A stretch of DNA of 64,000 bases from Nitrospiraceae bacterium (GCA_020632635.1 JACKFE010000004.1:1-64000); one strand, 5' to 3'. Counted from the stretch's first letter, positions 45,985-55,133 are shown. Notes: generated from the letters alone by a model not told the origin. Program-made: numbers and translations.

Positions 45985-47214
45985 TTATCTGGGCGTCTTT
46001 GTGGATTTTGAAGATCGAGCCCAGCTGTTGCCTTTAGTCGTGCGAGAAAAGGTTTGGCGGGCCAACTCAAGAATATCAGACACTGGCTGCCCCGTGCGCT
46101 TGGCCAATTCCTCGCAATCACGAAATTCCGGCGAAGCTTTTGTTCGGCCATTGCCTATGTCGGCCACTTTCATGCGTACCGTACCTCCCCGCACTTTCAC
46201 AGAGTGAAGGGAGCGTGGAAGTATATAGCGTTCCAGATATTGGATACGAACGCCCAATGTCGAGGATTCCATAAACAAGAGACCCGTCAAGGGATGAAGA
46301 TTGTCAGGGTGAGCGAGTATCGTAAGAATAATGCCCGGCCGTTGCCGCTTCATCAGGGTCGGGGTCAGTGTGACATCCAATGCGCCTGCCTCAAACAGGC
46401 GGGCCATAAGGCCCTCATATAATTGAGGATTCATATCGTCGATATTCGTCTCAAGCTGGAGAATTCGCTCCGTGTTCGTCGAGGCATTCGTGTGAGGGGA
46501 CCCCACAAAGAGACGCAGCACATTGGGCCAACCATGGGGATCCGCAGTGCCGGCTCCATAAGCCACGGTGTGTGGTGTTAAGGGAGGGAGCGGTCTACAA
46601 TCTTGGGAGAGGGTTTTGACGAGGGCCATCCCGGTCGGCGTCGTGAATTCCATCGTTGGTCCTGTTGAGCAGACCGGGATGCCTTGAGCCAATTGGGCCA
46701 CGGCCGGTCCCGGTACGGGAAGAAGGCCATGGGCGGTGGAAATGGTTCCGGCGCCCAAGTTGACCCGCGAAAAAGATACGGTAGCGACTTTCAGATGCGC
46801 CACTCCTAACAGGGTTCCCACGACATCCACCAGCGAATCAATCACCCCCACCTCATGAAAATGAACCTTATGGTGTACTTTTCCATGGACGGCCCCTTCC
46901 GCCTCGGCCAAGAGTTTGAACGTGTGAAGGGCCTGGGTGCGAATGGTGTCTGGCAAACGACTATTCACCAAGATTTTTCGAATAGCGGCAACCGACAGGG
47001 GTTTGGCAAAACCCTGATGGATATCCACATCGACCTTGGTGGCCCGGATACTACTGCGAATGACCTGATGTTGGCGAAGGCGATAGCCTTTGAGGCCGAG
47101 CCCTTTTAACCCCTTTTCCAGAGAGGATAATGGTACGCCGGCATCCACGAGGGCTCCGAGGAACATGTCTCCGCTTACACCAGAAAAGGCGTCAATGTGA
47201 AGGTGATGAGTCAT
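45985..47214 (-). CDS. larC: Nickel-pincer cofactor nickel insertase LarC
   Basis: CTP-dependent insertion of nickel into the pyridinium-bisthiocarboxylate cofactor of lactate racemase and its relatives. The 409-residue protein carries the LarC N-terminal HIDAFSGVSGDMFLGALVDA, the KVHFHEVGVIDSLVDVVG segment, and the C-terminal ILQLETNIDDMNPQLYEGL part; both regions are in one frame, without the programmed frameshift seen in some lactobacilli. LarB is encoded 1.3 kb away beyond a plus-strand gene. LarE and LarA are not in the window. Confidence 0.92.
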   Translation of the reverse strand: MTHHLHIDAFSGVSGDMFLGALVDAGVPLSSLEKGLKGLGLKGYRLRQHQVIRSSIRATKVDVDIHQGFAKPLSVAAIRKILVNSRLPDTIRTQALHTFKLLAEAEGAVHGKVHHKVHFHEVGVIDSLVDVVGTLLGVAHLKVATVSFSRVNLGAGTISTAHGLLPVPGPAVAQLAQGIPVCSTGPTMEFTTPTGMALVKTLSQDCRPLPPLTPHTVAYGAGTADPHGWPNVLRLFVGSPHTNASTNTERILQLETNIDDMNPQLYEGLMARLFEAGALDVTLTPTLMKRQRPGIILTILAHPDNLHPLTGLLFMESSTLGVRIQYLERYILPRSLHSVKVRGGTVRMKVADIGNGRTKASPEFRDCEELAKRTGQPVSDILELARQTFSRTTKGNSWARSSKSTKTPR

Positions 47215-47575
47215 GATATGAGGTCAAAAATTCAAAAAGCTTAAACCGTATCATAGCAAATTATCCAGCGCGACATTGAGATAAATTTTTAAAAGGCGCT
47301 CATGTTAAGCACTACTTATCATCAGGAGGTTGGTGTAATCGATTTTTTCTTTGGGATATTTGAAATACGTATTACGTTTGGACCCCTCCTTTTATCAAGA
47401 TCGGAACTTTAATTTGCTTCAACCATGAACTCCGGTTGAGACCTTGGGAAAGAATAGATGAGACATCACGGTGAATCATTCGTCAGGAATCTAATGGTTC
47501 GTCGGCATAAAGCCATTTGAAGAGGAAAATTTTTCCCACTGGGTTCTCAAATATTTTCATTGGTCTCAAGGGAAA
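47215..47575. other. Gene-free region between larC and the Ig-like secreted protein gene
   Basis: This divergent gap must carry promoters in both directions, but no hexamer pair stands out. A small inverted repeat TCAACC/GGTTGA lies at 47419-47424 and 47434-47439. The left part is AT-rich (around 47280-47300). No convincing small gene was seen. Confidence 0.5.
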
Positions 47576-48535
47576 ATGTTTGGCACAATAGAATCGATGT
47601 TCCCTAGACAACCGAGAAACCATCACCCTTTTGCAAAAATCCCATGGCGGACGGCGTCCTTCCTTATTGGGTTTGCGCTCACAGTGTTCCTGATGTGGTG
47701 TGGTTCGGCCCAAGCCAAGCGGAGTATCCCTCCTTCTTCCCCGATAAAGATTACCGATGTGGTGATTGCGCCTGAACCATTTTTGATTGGCAAAAGTCCA
47801 GTAACCTTTTCCATGTTGGTAGAACTCCCCCCCTATCTGAACGGGGCCAATGTCTTGGAAGTGTCAGCATTGATTACCTCTCCCACGCGACGGAATATGA
47901 GTTTTGTGGCCCATCGGCGCATATTGGCCCCGCCGCCATCTGGAAGCCGACTTGCTTCGGTGCCGGTTGTCTTAGTGTGGGATGGAAAAGACCAATATCG
48001 GCAGCTGGTGCCTGATGGCTCCTATTATTATGAAATCCGGGCTAAGTTGATGGAGGATGAAGGATTTGGTCCGCGGACGAAGGTGGTCTCGCATCGGGTA
48101 CAAGGCACATTGGATGTGTTGGCCTATGCCGGTGAAGTGTTGCCCCCGGTTCCACCAGAACCGGTGTTGCCGGAAGAGGTGCCCGATGAAATTCCGGGTG
48201 AAGTTCCCGGGGAGACCCCTGGCGAAATCGAGAGTCCTGTGAAGGAAGAAGAATTGCCAGTGGAGGATGTCCCGATGGTTGAGGAGGGATTAAAGGCTAC
48301 GGACGATCCGGTCTCTGGTGAGGTGCCATCGACGGATGAAGGTATGCCGAACGAGTCAGGTGAGCCCAGCCCGGATCGTTTCCCAGAAGCCTTACCAGAA
48401 ATTTCTGATGCGAAGAAGCTTGGTGAACAGGACAATGCCACTGCAGCTGGGACGGCGGAGCCCCTGTTAGAGCCTCCTGGTGAACCGCAACATGACCCAG
48501 CTATCCCGATGCAGCCGTTGCTCCAAGAACATTGA
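47576..48535 (+). CDS. Secreted protein with FlgD-type Ig-like fold and acidic Pro-rich tail
   Basis: A 319-residue protein not assigned to a named family. A signal segment lies at about 27-47, ending CGSAQA-K. Residues about 55-190 are beta-rich, and VVLVWDGKDQYRQLVPDGSY followed by YYEIRAKL matches the FlgD Ig-like pattern of structural surface proteins. From about residue 200 to the end the protein is acidic, rich in Pro/Glu with near-repeats such as EVPDEIPGEVPGETPGEI. AAGGG stands before the ATG. It is convergent with larB and overlaps its 3' end by 35 bases. Probably periplasmic or surface-located; the role is unknown. Confidence 0.7.
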   Translation: MFGTIESMFPRQPRNHHPFAKIPWRTASFLIGFALTVFLMWCGSAQAKRSIPPSSPIKITDVVIAPEPFLIGKSPVTFSMLVELPPYLNGANVLEVSALITSPTRRNMSFVAHRRILAPPPSGSRLASVPVVLVWDGKDQYRQLVPDGSYYYEIRAKLMEDEGFGPRTKVVSHRVQGTLDVLAYAGEVLPPVPPEPVLPEEVPDEIPGEVPGETPGEIESPVKEEELPVEDVPMVEEGLKATDDPVSGEVPSTDEGMPNESGEPSPDRFPEALPEISDAKKLGEQDNATAAGTAEPLLEPPGEPQHDPAIPMQPLLQEH

Positions 48536-49265
48536 TGCGGTGGGCCAGGCATGCCGCGCCGAATCCATTGTCGATATTGACCACCCCAATTCCCGATGAG
48601 CAGGCGTTCAACATGGTGAGCAGGGCGGACAATCCCCCAAAATTTGCACCATAGCCTTGACTCGTCGGCACCGCCACGATCGGTTTATCCACCAACCCCC
48701 CCACGACGCTTGGCAAGACGCCGTCCATTCCCGCAACAACGATCAGTACCTGAGCCTGGTGAAGAATGGCCTGACGATCCAGCAAGCGATGCAGGCCAGC
48801 GACTCCGACATCATAGAGCGTATGGACCGTGCTCCCCATGACTTCGGCGGTTACCCGAGCCTCTTCGGCCACAGGAATATCGGATGTCCCTGCGGTGACA
48901 ATGACGATGAACCCCTTCCGAACCCGTTTAGGATCGGAAACGGAGACGATTCGTGCTTGTTCATGGTACACGGCTTTTCGAGAAAGGCGTGTGAGAAGTT
49001 TAGCGATGGAAGCCGAAGCGCGGGTGGCGAGAAAAGGCCCGCCGGATTTCAGAAGTTGGCGGGCGATGGCCGTCACCTGCGCCGGGGTTTTACCTTCACA
49101 CAGAATGACTTCCGGAAATCCCTGTCGAATGGACCGATGGTGATCAACAGCAGCAAAGCCTAAATCTTCAAATGGCAGGGTGCGTAATTGTTGGATGGCT
49201 TGCGAGATGGACACTTTCCCGGCTTGAACGTGTGTCAGCAAATGGGTGAGTCGATCCTGGTTCAT
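48501..49265 (-). CDS. larB: Nickel-pincer cofactor biosynthesis protein LarB (carboxylase/hydrolase)
   Basis: Carboxylates nicotinic acid adenine dinucleotide and hydrolyses it, the first step toward the nickel-pincer cofactor. The 254-residue protein has the PurE-like C-terminal core: VTAGTSDIPVAEEARVTAEV, VVAGMDGVLPSVVGGLVDKP, VAVPTSQGYGANFGGLSALL. Its start overlaps the gpsA stop as ATGA, so it is translationally coupled to gpsA. LarC lies 1.3 kb away on the same strand but is separated by the convergent plus-strand gene, which splits the usual lar pair. Confidence 0.92.
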   Translation of the reverse strand: MNQDRLTHLLTHVQAGKVSISQAIQQLRTLPFEDLGFAAVDHHRSIRQGFPEVILCEGKTPAQVTAIARQLLKSGGPFLATRASASIAKLLTRLSRKAVYHEQARIVSVSDPKRVRKGFIVIVTAGTSDIPVAEEARVTAEVMGSTVHTLYDVGVAGLHRLLDRQAILHQAQVLIVVAGMDGVLPSVVGGLVDKPIVAVPTSQGYGANFGGLSALLTMLNACSSGIGVVNIDNGFGAACLAHRINVLGATAASG

Positions 49266-50329
49266 ATGCGGGCCGTGGGTTCAAATGACGTCATGCTGGT
49301 GGGCAGCAGCCCATCCGTTTCGCCTTTGGCCGTGCGAGACATGAGATCGCTCACGATATGGCGTGGATTCTGTTTATCAAACAACACCCGATAGATACCC
49401 CGCACGATGGGCATATCCACCTTATGCTGCTCTGCCAGGGCCATGGCTGCCCGGGTGGTCGGTATGCCTTCGGCGACGGTTCGTGTGGTGGATTGCAGCG
49501 ATGTGGCATTGTGGCCTTTGGCTAACTGGATTCCGACCTGGTAGTTTCGGCTGAGTGGACCGGTACAGGTCAACACGAGGTCGCCCAATCCGGATAAGCC
49601 ATAAAAGGTGGCCGTGTCGGCCCCCAAGGCCCGGCCTAAGCGAATCATTTCCGCTAATCCTCTGGTGATCAATGCCGCCCGGGCGTTAAATCCCAAATCC
49701 AGCCCGTCTACAATTCCTGCCGCGATGGCCATGACGTTTTTTAACGCCCCACCTAATTGAGCCCCGATCACATCCCGCCCGGCATAGACTCGGAATTGTG
49801 GGGTGAGAAATACTTGTTGGAGGCGATTGACCAGATTGAAATCCCGTCCGGCCAGCAGGATGGTCGTGGGCTTCCATCGGCTGACTTCAGCGGCGAAACT
49901 GGGTCCGGTTAAAACGGTGAGTGACGTATGCCAGGGTTGGGGAAGTTGTCCTTCGACAACCTGGCTCATTAATTGAAGAGTCTCTTGCTCAATGCCCTTG
50001 GTGGCAATGGTAATGGGAATCACCTGTCTGAGGAAGGGGCGCAACGTGGACATCAGACTGGATAGGACATGGGAAGGTACGGCCAACACCACTAAATCCG
50101 TCCCTTGCACGGCATCCGCCAAACTATTGGTGGCTTGGATGGAATTGGGAAGCACGACGTCTGGAAGATACCAGGAATTTACCCTGGTCGTCTGAATGGT
50201 TTCCACGACTTCCGGCTCGTGAGCCCACAATCGAATGTTAAATCCCTTGGTGGCCAAGAGGTGCGCAAGGGCGGTACCCCATGCGCCGGCACCGATCACC
50301 GAAATGACCTGGAAAGATGAACGTGTCAC
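49262..50329 (-). CDS. gpsA: Glycerol-3-phosphate dehydrogenase [NAD(P)+]
   Basis: Reduces dihydroxyacetone phosphate to sn-glycerol 3-phosphate for phospholipid synthesis. The 355-residue protein starts with the Rossmann motif VISVIGAGAWGTALAHLLA, carries TGPSFAAEV and the catalytic-lysine region GALKNVMAIAAGIVDGLDLG, and has the C-terminal FYGLSGLGDLVLTCTGPLSR. The stop overlaps the larB start (ATGA). The gene is 273 bases from the divergent zinc-ribbon gene. Confidence 0.96.
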   Translation of the reverse strand: MTRSSFQVISVIGAGAWGTALAHLLATKGFNIRLWAHEPEVVETIQTTRVNSWYLPDVVLPNSIQATNSLADAVQGTDLVVLAVPSHVLSSLMSTLRPFLRQVIPITIATKGIEQETLQLMSQVVEGQLPQPWHTSLTVLTGPSFAAEVSRWKPTTILLAGRDFNLVNRLQQVFLTPQFRVYAGRDVIGAQLGGALKNVMAIAAGIVDGLDLGFNARAALITRGLAEMIRLGRALGADTATFYGLSGLGDLVLTCTGPLSRNYQVGIQLAKGHNATSLQSTTRTVAEGIPTTRAAMALAEQHKVDMPIVRGIYRVLFDKQNPRHIVSDLMSRTAKGETDGLLPTSMTSFEPTARI

Positions 50330-50602
50330 ATCATCTCCTTTGCAGATGTGGTAGTAGGCATACAGGGGTGATTCATTTGATCTCGAACGGCTCGACTTGT
50401 CCGAGGGTTGGGTAATGAGAAGATCAAAATCGTATGGGAAGCATGGAAATGGTTATCGTCACCAAGGACTCGCGTATGTGAAATTATAAAAACGATATTG
50501 GAATTGAGTCAAATCAAGGAGTATGGCGGGACTGGACGAATCAGTACAAACCCGGCAAGATAACCTGCGCGAGTCGCGCAGACTTGAAAGAAGGAGTGTA
50601 GC

Positions 50603-50953
50603 ATGCGTGAGACCAAATCTTGTCCGTCTTGCGAGTATGCAATGGATGCCAAGGGACGATTCTGTCCAAAGTGCGGATCACGGGCAAACAAATCATCTGA
50701 GCCCGTTGCGAGAGAAGAATCGTTGAATCTGCGAATCCTCTACATTATGGTGGGGTTGTTGATCCTCGCGGTCCTTTTTCCGCCGTGGGAATCCCCGCCG
50801 GGTGAACCACTGGAATTTTTGGGCTTTCACTTTATTCTTTCACCCCCTGTTGAAGGGGCTCAACGCAGTCCTGTCCTGCAAACTGTCCAACTATTCACGA
50901 TTGCGGTAGCGGGCTTATACCTTTCGTGGATGTTCCGTTCCAAGACAAATTAA
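50603..50953 (+). CDS. Zinc-ribbon membrane protein
   Basis: A 116-residue protein of unknown role. The N-terminus has two CxxC knuckles, CPSC (residues 7-10) and CPKCG (21-25), forming a zinc ribbon. Two hydrophobic helices follow at about 46-60 and 92-110. The start is fixed by an AAGGAG six bases ahead. Proteins of this type often tether a nucleic-acid or protein-binding ribbon to the membrane. No neighbour gives its function. Confidence 0.75.
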   Translation: MRETKSCPSCEYAMDAKGRFCPKCGSRANKSSEPVAREESLNLRILYIMVGLLILAVLFPPWESPPGEPLEFLGFHFILSPPVEGAQRSPVLQTVQLFTIAVAGLYLSWMFRSKTN

Positions 50954-51061
50954 AGAATCGCTGCGGGTAGAGAGATGGAAGGATGGATGGAGAGAAGGGA
51001 AGGCCTTCGAGCGATACTTCTCTCACCTCGCCCTTCTCACGTGTTGCGCACCCATCCTCCG

Positions 51062-51997
51062 TTAGTCTCGCTGCACTTGCAAAATCTCCTGAATCGCCTT
51101 GGCTTTTTGGGTTTTCAGGATTTGATAAATTTTGGGACCATCCTCAAGCAGATATTGGTGGTCAGCCGCCTTCACATTGCGGCAGGTGGAGGGATTGCTG
51201 ACCGTCGAGACAAAGCGGGTGACCATGAGGGGCTTTCGAAAGATTCGGAGAATGCTCACTGCGCACGGTTGGCCCTCGTAGGGATTCGAGACGATTTGGT
51301 GTTCGTTCCATTCCTTGATTTCATAAATGTCGGTATGAACCGACATGGTGGGAACGGTGGTGTTGACCAGTGAAGCCGTGGAATCAATACACTGACCCAG
51401 AGCTTTCAGGCAGACAATACGGCTGGTTTCCAATACGTCATCGGTATTGCCTTCCTTCAGCATCCAACTCCCCTGCACTTCCAATACGTGTTCCCAATCT
51501 CCATCTTTAATGGCATAGGGCGGAAGATAGGGGATGACTCGATTTAAGACTTGATCGTCTTCGGTCAAGCTTTTGAGCGTGACATAGTCCACGTCGCCGG
51601 TTGGCTCCAATCCGATATGCTGTTGATAGGCTTTCAGCGCTTGCTTCGTTTGTGTATCCAGTTTTCCATGATACGGTCCCACGCCATAACCAAATCGTCC
51701 TAAAAACACCTGTACCCCGGTGATTAAGGTACGGAATTCTTCCGGATTTTGTCGCAAGGCTTCCAGATCCTTCTTCGCTTGTTCCTGCTCGGCAGCTGCT
51801 GACTTTGGCCGGGCTGGTTTCTGTGTGGAGGCCGGAGTTGATGGAGCCGCTTGGGCGTTCACCGCGTTTTGGGAATGTGAAGGATGAGCAGTCGACTCTT
51901 CCGCCAATGCCATGAGTCCATCCGGAAAAAGTTCAGGGACTAGTGTCAAAAAGGTGAAGAAGCACGTGAGTACGAAAACCTTTACCTGCGTTGTCAT
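51062..51997 (-). CDS. Secreted peptidoglycan-binding-domain protein
   Basis: A 311-residue protein with a signal peptide (about 1-32, FVLTCFFTFLTLVPELF) and an Ala/Pro/Lys-rich linker (about 40-75). A PG_binding_1 type domain follows at about 88-145, with VQVFLGRFGYGVGPYHGKLD then KQALKAYQQHIGLEPTGDVD. The C-terminal 160 residues are not recognised and contain four conserved-looking cysteines (LKALGQCIDS, EGQPCAVSIL, NPSTCRNV). GAGGGGG stands before the ATG. It is likely periplasmic, at the cell wall. The precise substrate or role is unknown. Confidence 0.75.
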   Translation of the reverse strand: MTTQVKVFVLTCFFTFLTLVPELFPDGLMALAEESTAHPSHSQNAVNAQAAPSTPASTQKPARPKSAAAEQEQAKKDLEALRQNPEEFRTLITGVQVFLGRFGYGVGPYHGKLDTQTKQALKAYQQHIGLEPTGDVDYVTLKSLTEDDQVLNRVIPYLPPYAIKDGDWEHVLEVQGSWMLKEGNTDDVLETSRIVCLKALGQCIDSTASLVNTTVPTMSVHTDIYEIKEWNEHQIVSNPYEGQPCAVSILRIFRKPLMVTRFVSTVSNPSTCRNVKAADHQYLLEDGPKIYQILKTQKAKAIQEILQVQRD

Positions 51998-52040
51998 GAA
52001 ACCCCCTCAGTAAAAAATCAAGAATAGAATTCCCGCTCAG

Positions 52041-52070
52041 ATCATTCCAGGTACGGAATTTCCGAGTCAA
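52041..52070 (-). promoter_or_regulatory. Possible promoter of the peptidoglycan-binding protein gene
   Basis: Minus-strand TTGACT and AATGAT with an 18-base spacer, about 45 bases ahead of the start at 51997. The -10 is imperfect. Confidence 0.4.
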
Positions 52071-52249
52071 GTTTTTCAGGACGGAAGTGAAAATTTCCGA
52101 AATCGGTGAGGGGGTAATATTGCAGGGTGGTTTTGCCGAAGGGCTTGGTGGGGCAACCGTTTGAGGAGTGTGGCAGAAAGACCCATTTGTCATGCCCGGG
52201 AGATTTTTTGTTCAGTGGGAGGTGAACGCAGGGGACAGCTAAAAAGAAA

Positions 52250-52279
52250 ACGCCGGATGGAGATGAATCCATCCGGCGT
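52250..52279 (-). terminator. Intrinsic terminator of the Lys/Ala-rich protein gene
   Basis: A perfect 11-base-pair stem ACGCCGGATGG/CCATCCGGCGT with an eight-base loop, followed on the minus strand by TTTTCTTTTT. It starts about 22 bases after the stop codon. Confidence 0.9.
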
Positions 52280-52301
52280 CATGTCCAGGTGACAAAACCC
52301 C

Positions 52302-52439
52302 CTACTTCTTTTTGGTTGTGGTTTTTTTCTTCGCTGGAGCTTTCTTTTTGGCCGCTGGTTTTTTAGCCGCGGCTTTCTTCGCTGCCGGTTTCTTGGCTGC
52401 CGCTTTTTTTGCCGGCGCTTTTTTCTTTGCTGTCGCCAA
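52302..52439 (-). CDS. Histone H1-like Lys/Ala-rich DNA-binding protein
   Basis: A short gene of 45 residues from the TTG at 52439: ATAKKKAPAKKAAAKKPAAK and so on to a KKKTTTKKK end. The composition, almost only Lys, Ala, Pro and Thr in an AAKKP-type repeat, matches eukaryotic H1 C-terminal tails and the bacterial H1-like or AlgP-type nucleoid proteins. The TTG is preferred to a GTG at 52448 because AAAGGGG is properly spaced only from the TTG. It has its own terminator. It probably binds DNA through charge alone. Confidence 0.82.
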   Translation of the reverse strand: MATAKKKAPAKKAAAKKPAAKKAAAKKPAAKKKAPAKKKTTTKKK

Positions 52440-52792
52440 TGCGCTCACCCCCTTTCTGACTCATCCATGATGAGAAGATTTTTAGATCCGTCTTTGGTGG
52501 ACTCGAGACTCAAGTGACGGGCTCATCCGATCCGTCCCGCAGACTGCTCTAGAGTTATTCGGCTGATCTCTCTGAAAGATGAACACGAAAATGGTTGATG
52601 CTATATCGTAAGGAGATGTGTCTCAGAGGGGAAGTGTTTCGTTGCATCTGCATGATGATGTGAAATCATACTACAACGAATGAACGTTTATTTCCAGAAA
52701 AAAATGAAATTATTTTTTGGATCACTGCGACGCACATTCATCTGATCATCGATGAGGGTGACGATACATCATGGCGATGATCATTTTGCGGA
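52440..52792. other. Gene-free region between the Lys/Ala-rich gene and the DUF2914 gene
   Basis: It should hold the promoter of the Lys/Ala-rich gene and the 3' end of the DUF2914 transcript. I found neither a convincing promoter pair nor a strong hairpin, and no reading frame with a supporting Shine-Dalgarno sequence. Confidence 0.4.
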
Positions 52793-53920
52793 TTATCGGA
52801 TGATGGTTTTCATAGAAGATGTCGGCACATAAGCCTCATCGATTCGTAAGACAATTCGACCAATCGTCCGTCCATCTTCCGTCTCCACATTCACTCGCCA
52901 CTCGCCTGGAAAGAGATGCTGTTTCGTTGTATACATGCGATATCCGTATTCCCTTCCACCGGAAATCTTGATGGGAATGCGGTCCGTGGTGGCAAAAGTG
53001 GTACCGTCGTGATCCGGTTTCCATTGCCAATGATGATAAATGGTGGTGTTGAGGGACACCGGGGCGAAAACGGAAGTAAACGCGAAAACCGGATGATCGG
53101 CCCCGGTCACCTGGTCGCTTCGATTTCCAATGGCGTACCACGGGCCTTCTTCAAACCTGAGGTGATACTCGTCTCCGATTTTTTCAATGTGGTGATAGAA
53201 CCCGCCAAATTTCATGGAAAGGGGAATCGGCGGAATCCAGTTTAAAAAGTACAAGACGGTAAAGACCCCAATCAGCAGAAAAGCTGGCAAGCAGAGGTAA
53301 GTCGGCGCTTTCAGACTCACATTGGGAATGCCGGTCAGAATCAATTGGACGATCTTCCAAACAACCAGGCCAGCTAGCAAAGCGCCAGCGAGAAAGATCA
53401 ACGCATTCATCCAGCCGGTCAGTAGGGGGAGAAAAAAAGTCAAAAAGCTGAGGGTGACCAAAGCAAAAAGTGCCACGAGCAACTTGATGCTTGAATACTG
53501 ATTCCGCAGAAATTCATTCCCCACGAGGAGTCCGACGATGAGCCCTAAAAAAATGGCGGTGCTGGAAAACGACGCACTCTGTGAATAGAGAATGGCGTAG
53601 GCGCTGAACAATCCGCCAAATAAAAATTGAAGGGCCTTATCGATGTGTGGACGAATGGAATGGACCAGCGACAGAATATTCCAGGGAGAAGTCGAAGGTT
53701 GTGCTGGAATCATGCCCAACTGAAAGCGGCCGGTCAGGATGACCAACGTGGCGAGGAGGGACAGGTACAATAGGAGAAGAAGATTGTCGAACAACCGATC
53801 GATGCGGGTAAGCGTGAGAGAGTCGTAGGTGACGCCGGCAAAAAAGAAGACGGCTGGGAGAAGGGGTTTAAGCAGATCCGATTGGGTGAGATCCGCAAGT
53901 TTTTGAATGAGTGAGGCCAT
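52793..53920 (-). CDS. DUF2914 family integral membrane protein
   Basis: A 375-residue protein. The first 235 residues contain about seven hydrophobic helices (for example LLLLLYLSLLATLVILTG and LLVALFALVTLSFLTFFLPL). The C-terminal part, with VFAFTSVFAPVSLNTTIYHH and RMYTTKQHLFPGEWRVNVET, matches the DUF2914 domain, a beta-rich extracytoplasmic module of unknown function. No partner is adjacent; the gene is alone on its strand. Confidence 0.8.
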   Translation of the reverse strand: MASLIQKLADLTQSDLLKPLLPAVFFFAGVTYDSLTLTRIDRLFDNLLLLLYLSLLATLVILTGRFQLGMIPAQPSTSPWNILSLVHSIRPHIDKALQFLFGGLFSAYAILYSQSASFSSTAIFLGLIVGLLVGNEFLRNQYSSIKLLVALFALVTLSFLTFFLPLLTGWMNALIFLAGALLAGLVVWKIVQLILTGIPNVSLKAPTYLCLPAFLLIGVFTVLYFLNWIPPIPLSMKFGGFYHHIEKIGDEYHLRFEEGPWYAIGNRSDQVTGADHPVFAFTSVFAPVSLNTTIYHHWQWKPDHDGTTFATTDRIPIKISGGREYGYRMYTTKQHLFPGEWRVNVETEDGRTIGRIVLRIDEAYVPTSSMKTIIR

Positions 53921-54197
53921 GAGGAAGCAACGTGTTCAATCAGTCAATAAGCTCGGGGGATAAGCCGATGTTGGTTCCATTGCCGGGTACGGTTTTTGGC
54001 GATGACTCGATCAGTTCTTCATCTTTCCTTTCGTCTTGAGATATCAGAGAAGGAAGGCTAACTCCGCTGAAAAAGCCACAGGCGGACTCGGGTCGTAGTG
54101 TGACTGAGAACGACTCGTCTTGGAGTCATTGTACCCCAAAATTTTCGACTGGGAATATTTGTTGGATACTTGATGAGGAATCGGGGAATGACAGAAA

Positions 54198-55133
54198 TCA
54201 GTCGTGTGAACAGTTCTCCCCCTGGCGGGTTTGGCGTTTTCCGGTCAGAATGGCCTGTGCGGCTTGACTGGTTTCCTTGACCAAAATTCCCATTTTGGCA
54301 TGAGAGGGCTCCATATCGACTGGAAATTGAAAGTGTCGAAGACCTTCGCTGGCTACAGGTCCAATGGAGGCGACTACCATTTGTTGGAGCGCGTGACGAA
54401 AATGATCGACGTGGTTTTTTTCTCCCCAAACGCGTACTGCGTGATCGATCTGGACGGCATTGGTCACCAACAACACATCCACGTGGCCCTCAGAGATGGC
54501 CTGTAAGACATGTTTTAGCGGTTCCAGATCATCTGGGAGGGTCCATCGGTACACCGGGACAGGAATGAGCTGAGCCCCACGTTGTGCCAAGCCGCTTAAC
54601 AATGCGTCATTGCGGATGCCATACTCCTGAACGGCCAATCGTATGCCTTGCAAACCCTGGGGCAGGTGCTGGTCGAGTGTCTTAAGAATGTCTTTCCAGG
54701 TATTAGGTTCAGGGACCACGATTTGAGGAGTCAGGCCAAATTCCTTCAACACCTTGCCGGGCTTGGGTCCTCGTGCGATGAGGGTGATGTGTTTCAGCGA
54801 ATCGAGAATGGTAGGGAGGGCAAAGCGGAGTTGTAAGACTTCGAGAAGCGTGCGAAAGCCGGCGCCTGTAAGGAGGAGGAGCATATCAATGGACCCCGCG
54901 ATCAAAGCTTCTCCAAATTGTAGCGCTTCGGAATTTTCAGACAAAGGACGTTCTTGCATGGAGGGGGCCACCAGTGGGACCCCTCCATGGTGAGTGATCA
55001 GCCGAGTCATCTCGCTGGCCAACCGGCTTTCCAGGGAAGCGACCCGAAGTCCCTGAAAGCCGTTGGTGGAAGGAGAGGTTGCCACGAGACTCAGACTAGT
55101 TGGTGTCGACTTACGAAGATGAGGACGACACAT
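54198..55133 (-). CDS. Uroporphyrinogen-III synthase-like protein (HemD family)
   Basis: HemD closes hydroxymethylbilane into uroporphyrinogen III for heme, siroheme and cobalamin synthesis. The 311-residue protein shows the two-domain alternating layout of the family: LRVASLESRLASEMTRLITH then SIDMLLLLTGAGFRTLLEVL, and later HVDVLLVTNAVQIDHAV. It has about 20 extra N-terminal residues. It overlaps the 3' end of the SUMF1-like gene by 23 bases. No other tetrapyrrole gene is close, so it may be a HemD paralogue rather than the housekeeping enzyme. Confidence 0.75.
   Translation of the reverse strand: MCRPHLRKSTPTSLSLVATSPSTNGFQGLRVASLESRLASEMTRLITHHGGVPLVAPSMQERPLSENSEALQFGEALIAGSIDMLLLLTGAGFRTLLEVLQLRFALPTILDSLKHITLIARGPKPGKVLKEFGLTPQIVVPEPNTWKDILKTLDQHLPQGLQGIRLAVQEYGIRNDALLSGLAQRGAQLIPVPVYRWTLPDDLEPLKHVLQAISEGHVDVLLVTNAVQIDHAVRVWGEKNHVDHFRHALQQMVVASIGPVASEGLRHFQFPVDMEPSHAKMGILVKETSQAAQAILTGKRQTRQGENCSHD

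Larger units (their letters stand above)
51998..52301. other. Gene-free region holding a terminator and a possible promoter
   Basis: The terminator at 52250-52279 ends the Lys/Ala-rich gene to the right. A possible promoter for the peptidoglycan-binding protein lies at 52041-52070. I see no further gene in between. Confidence 0.6.

Noticed and set aside
48165..48240. Short repeats in the Glu/Pro-rich coding tail considered as a direct-repeat array
   Set aside because: They are in frame, imperfect and explained by the protein repeat; there is no CRISPR spacing.
50523..50726. Plus-strand 67-codon frame before the zinc-ribbon gene
   Set aside because: Its start is one base from the AAGGAG and it overlaps the zinc-ribbon gene, whose start has a properly spaced Shine-Dalgarno sequence.
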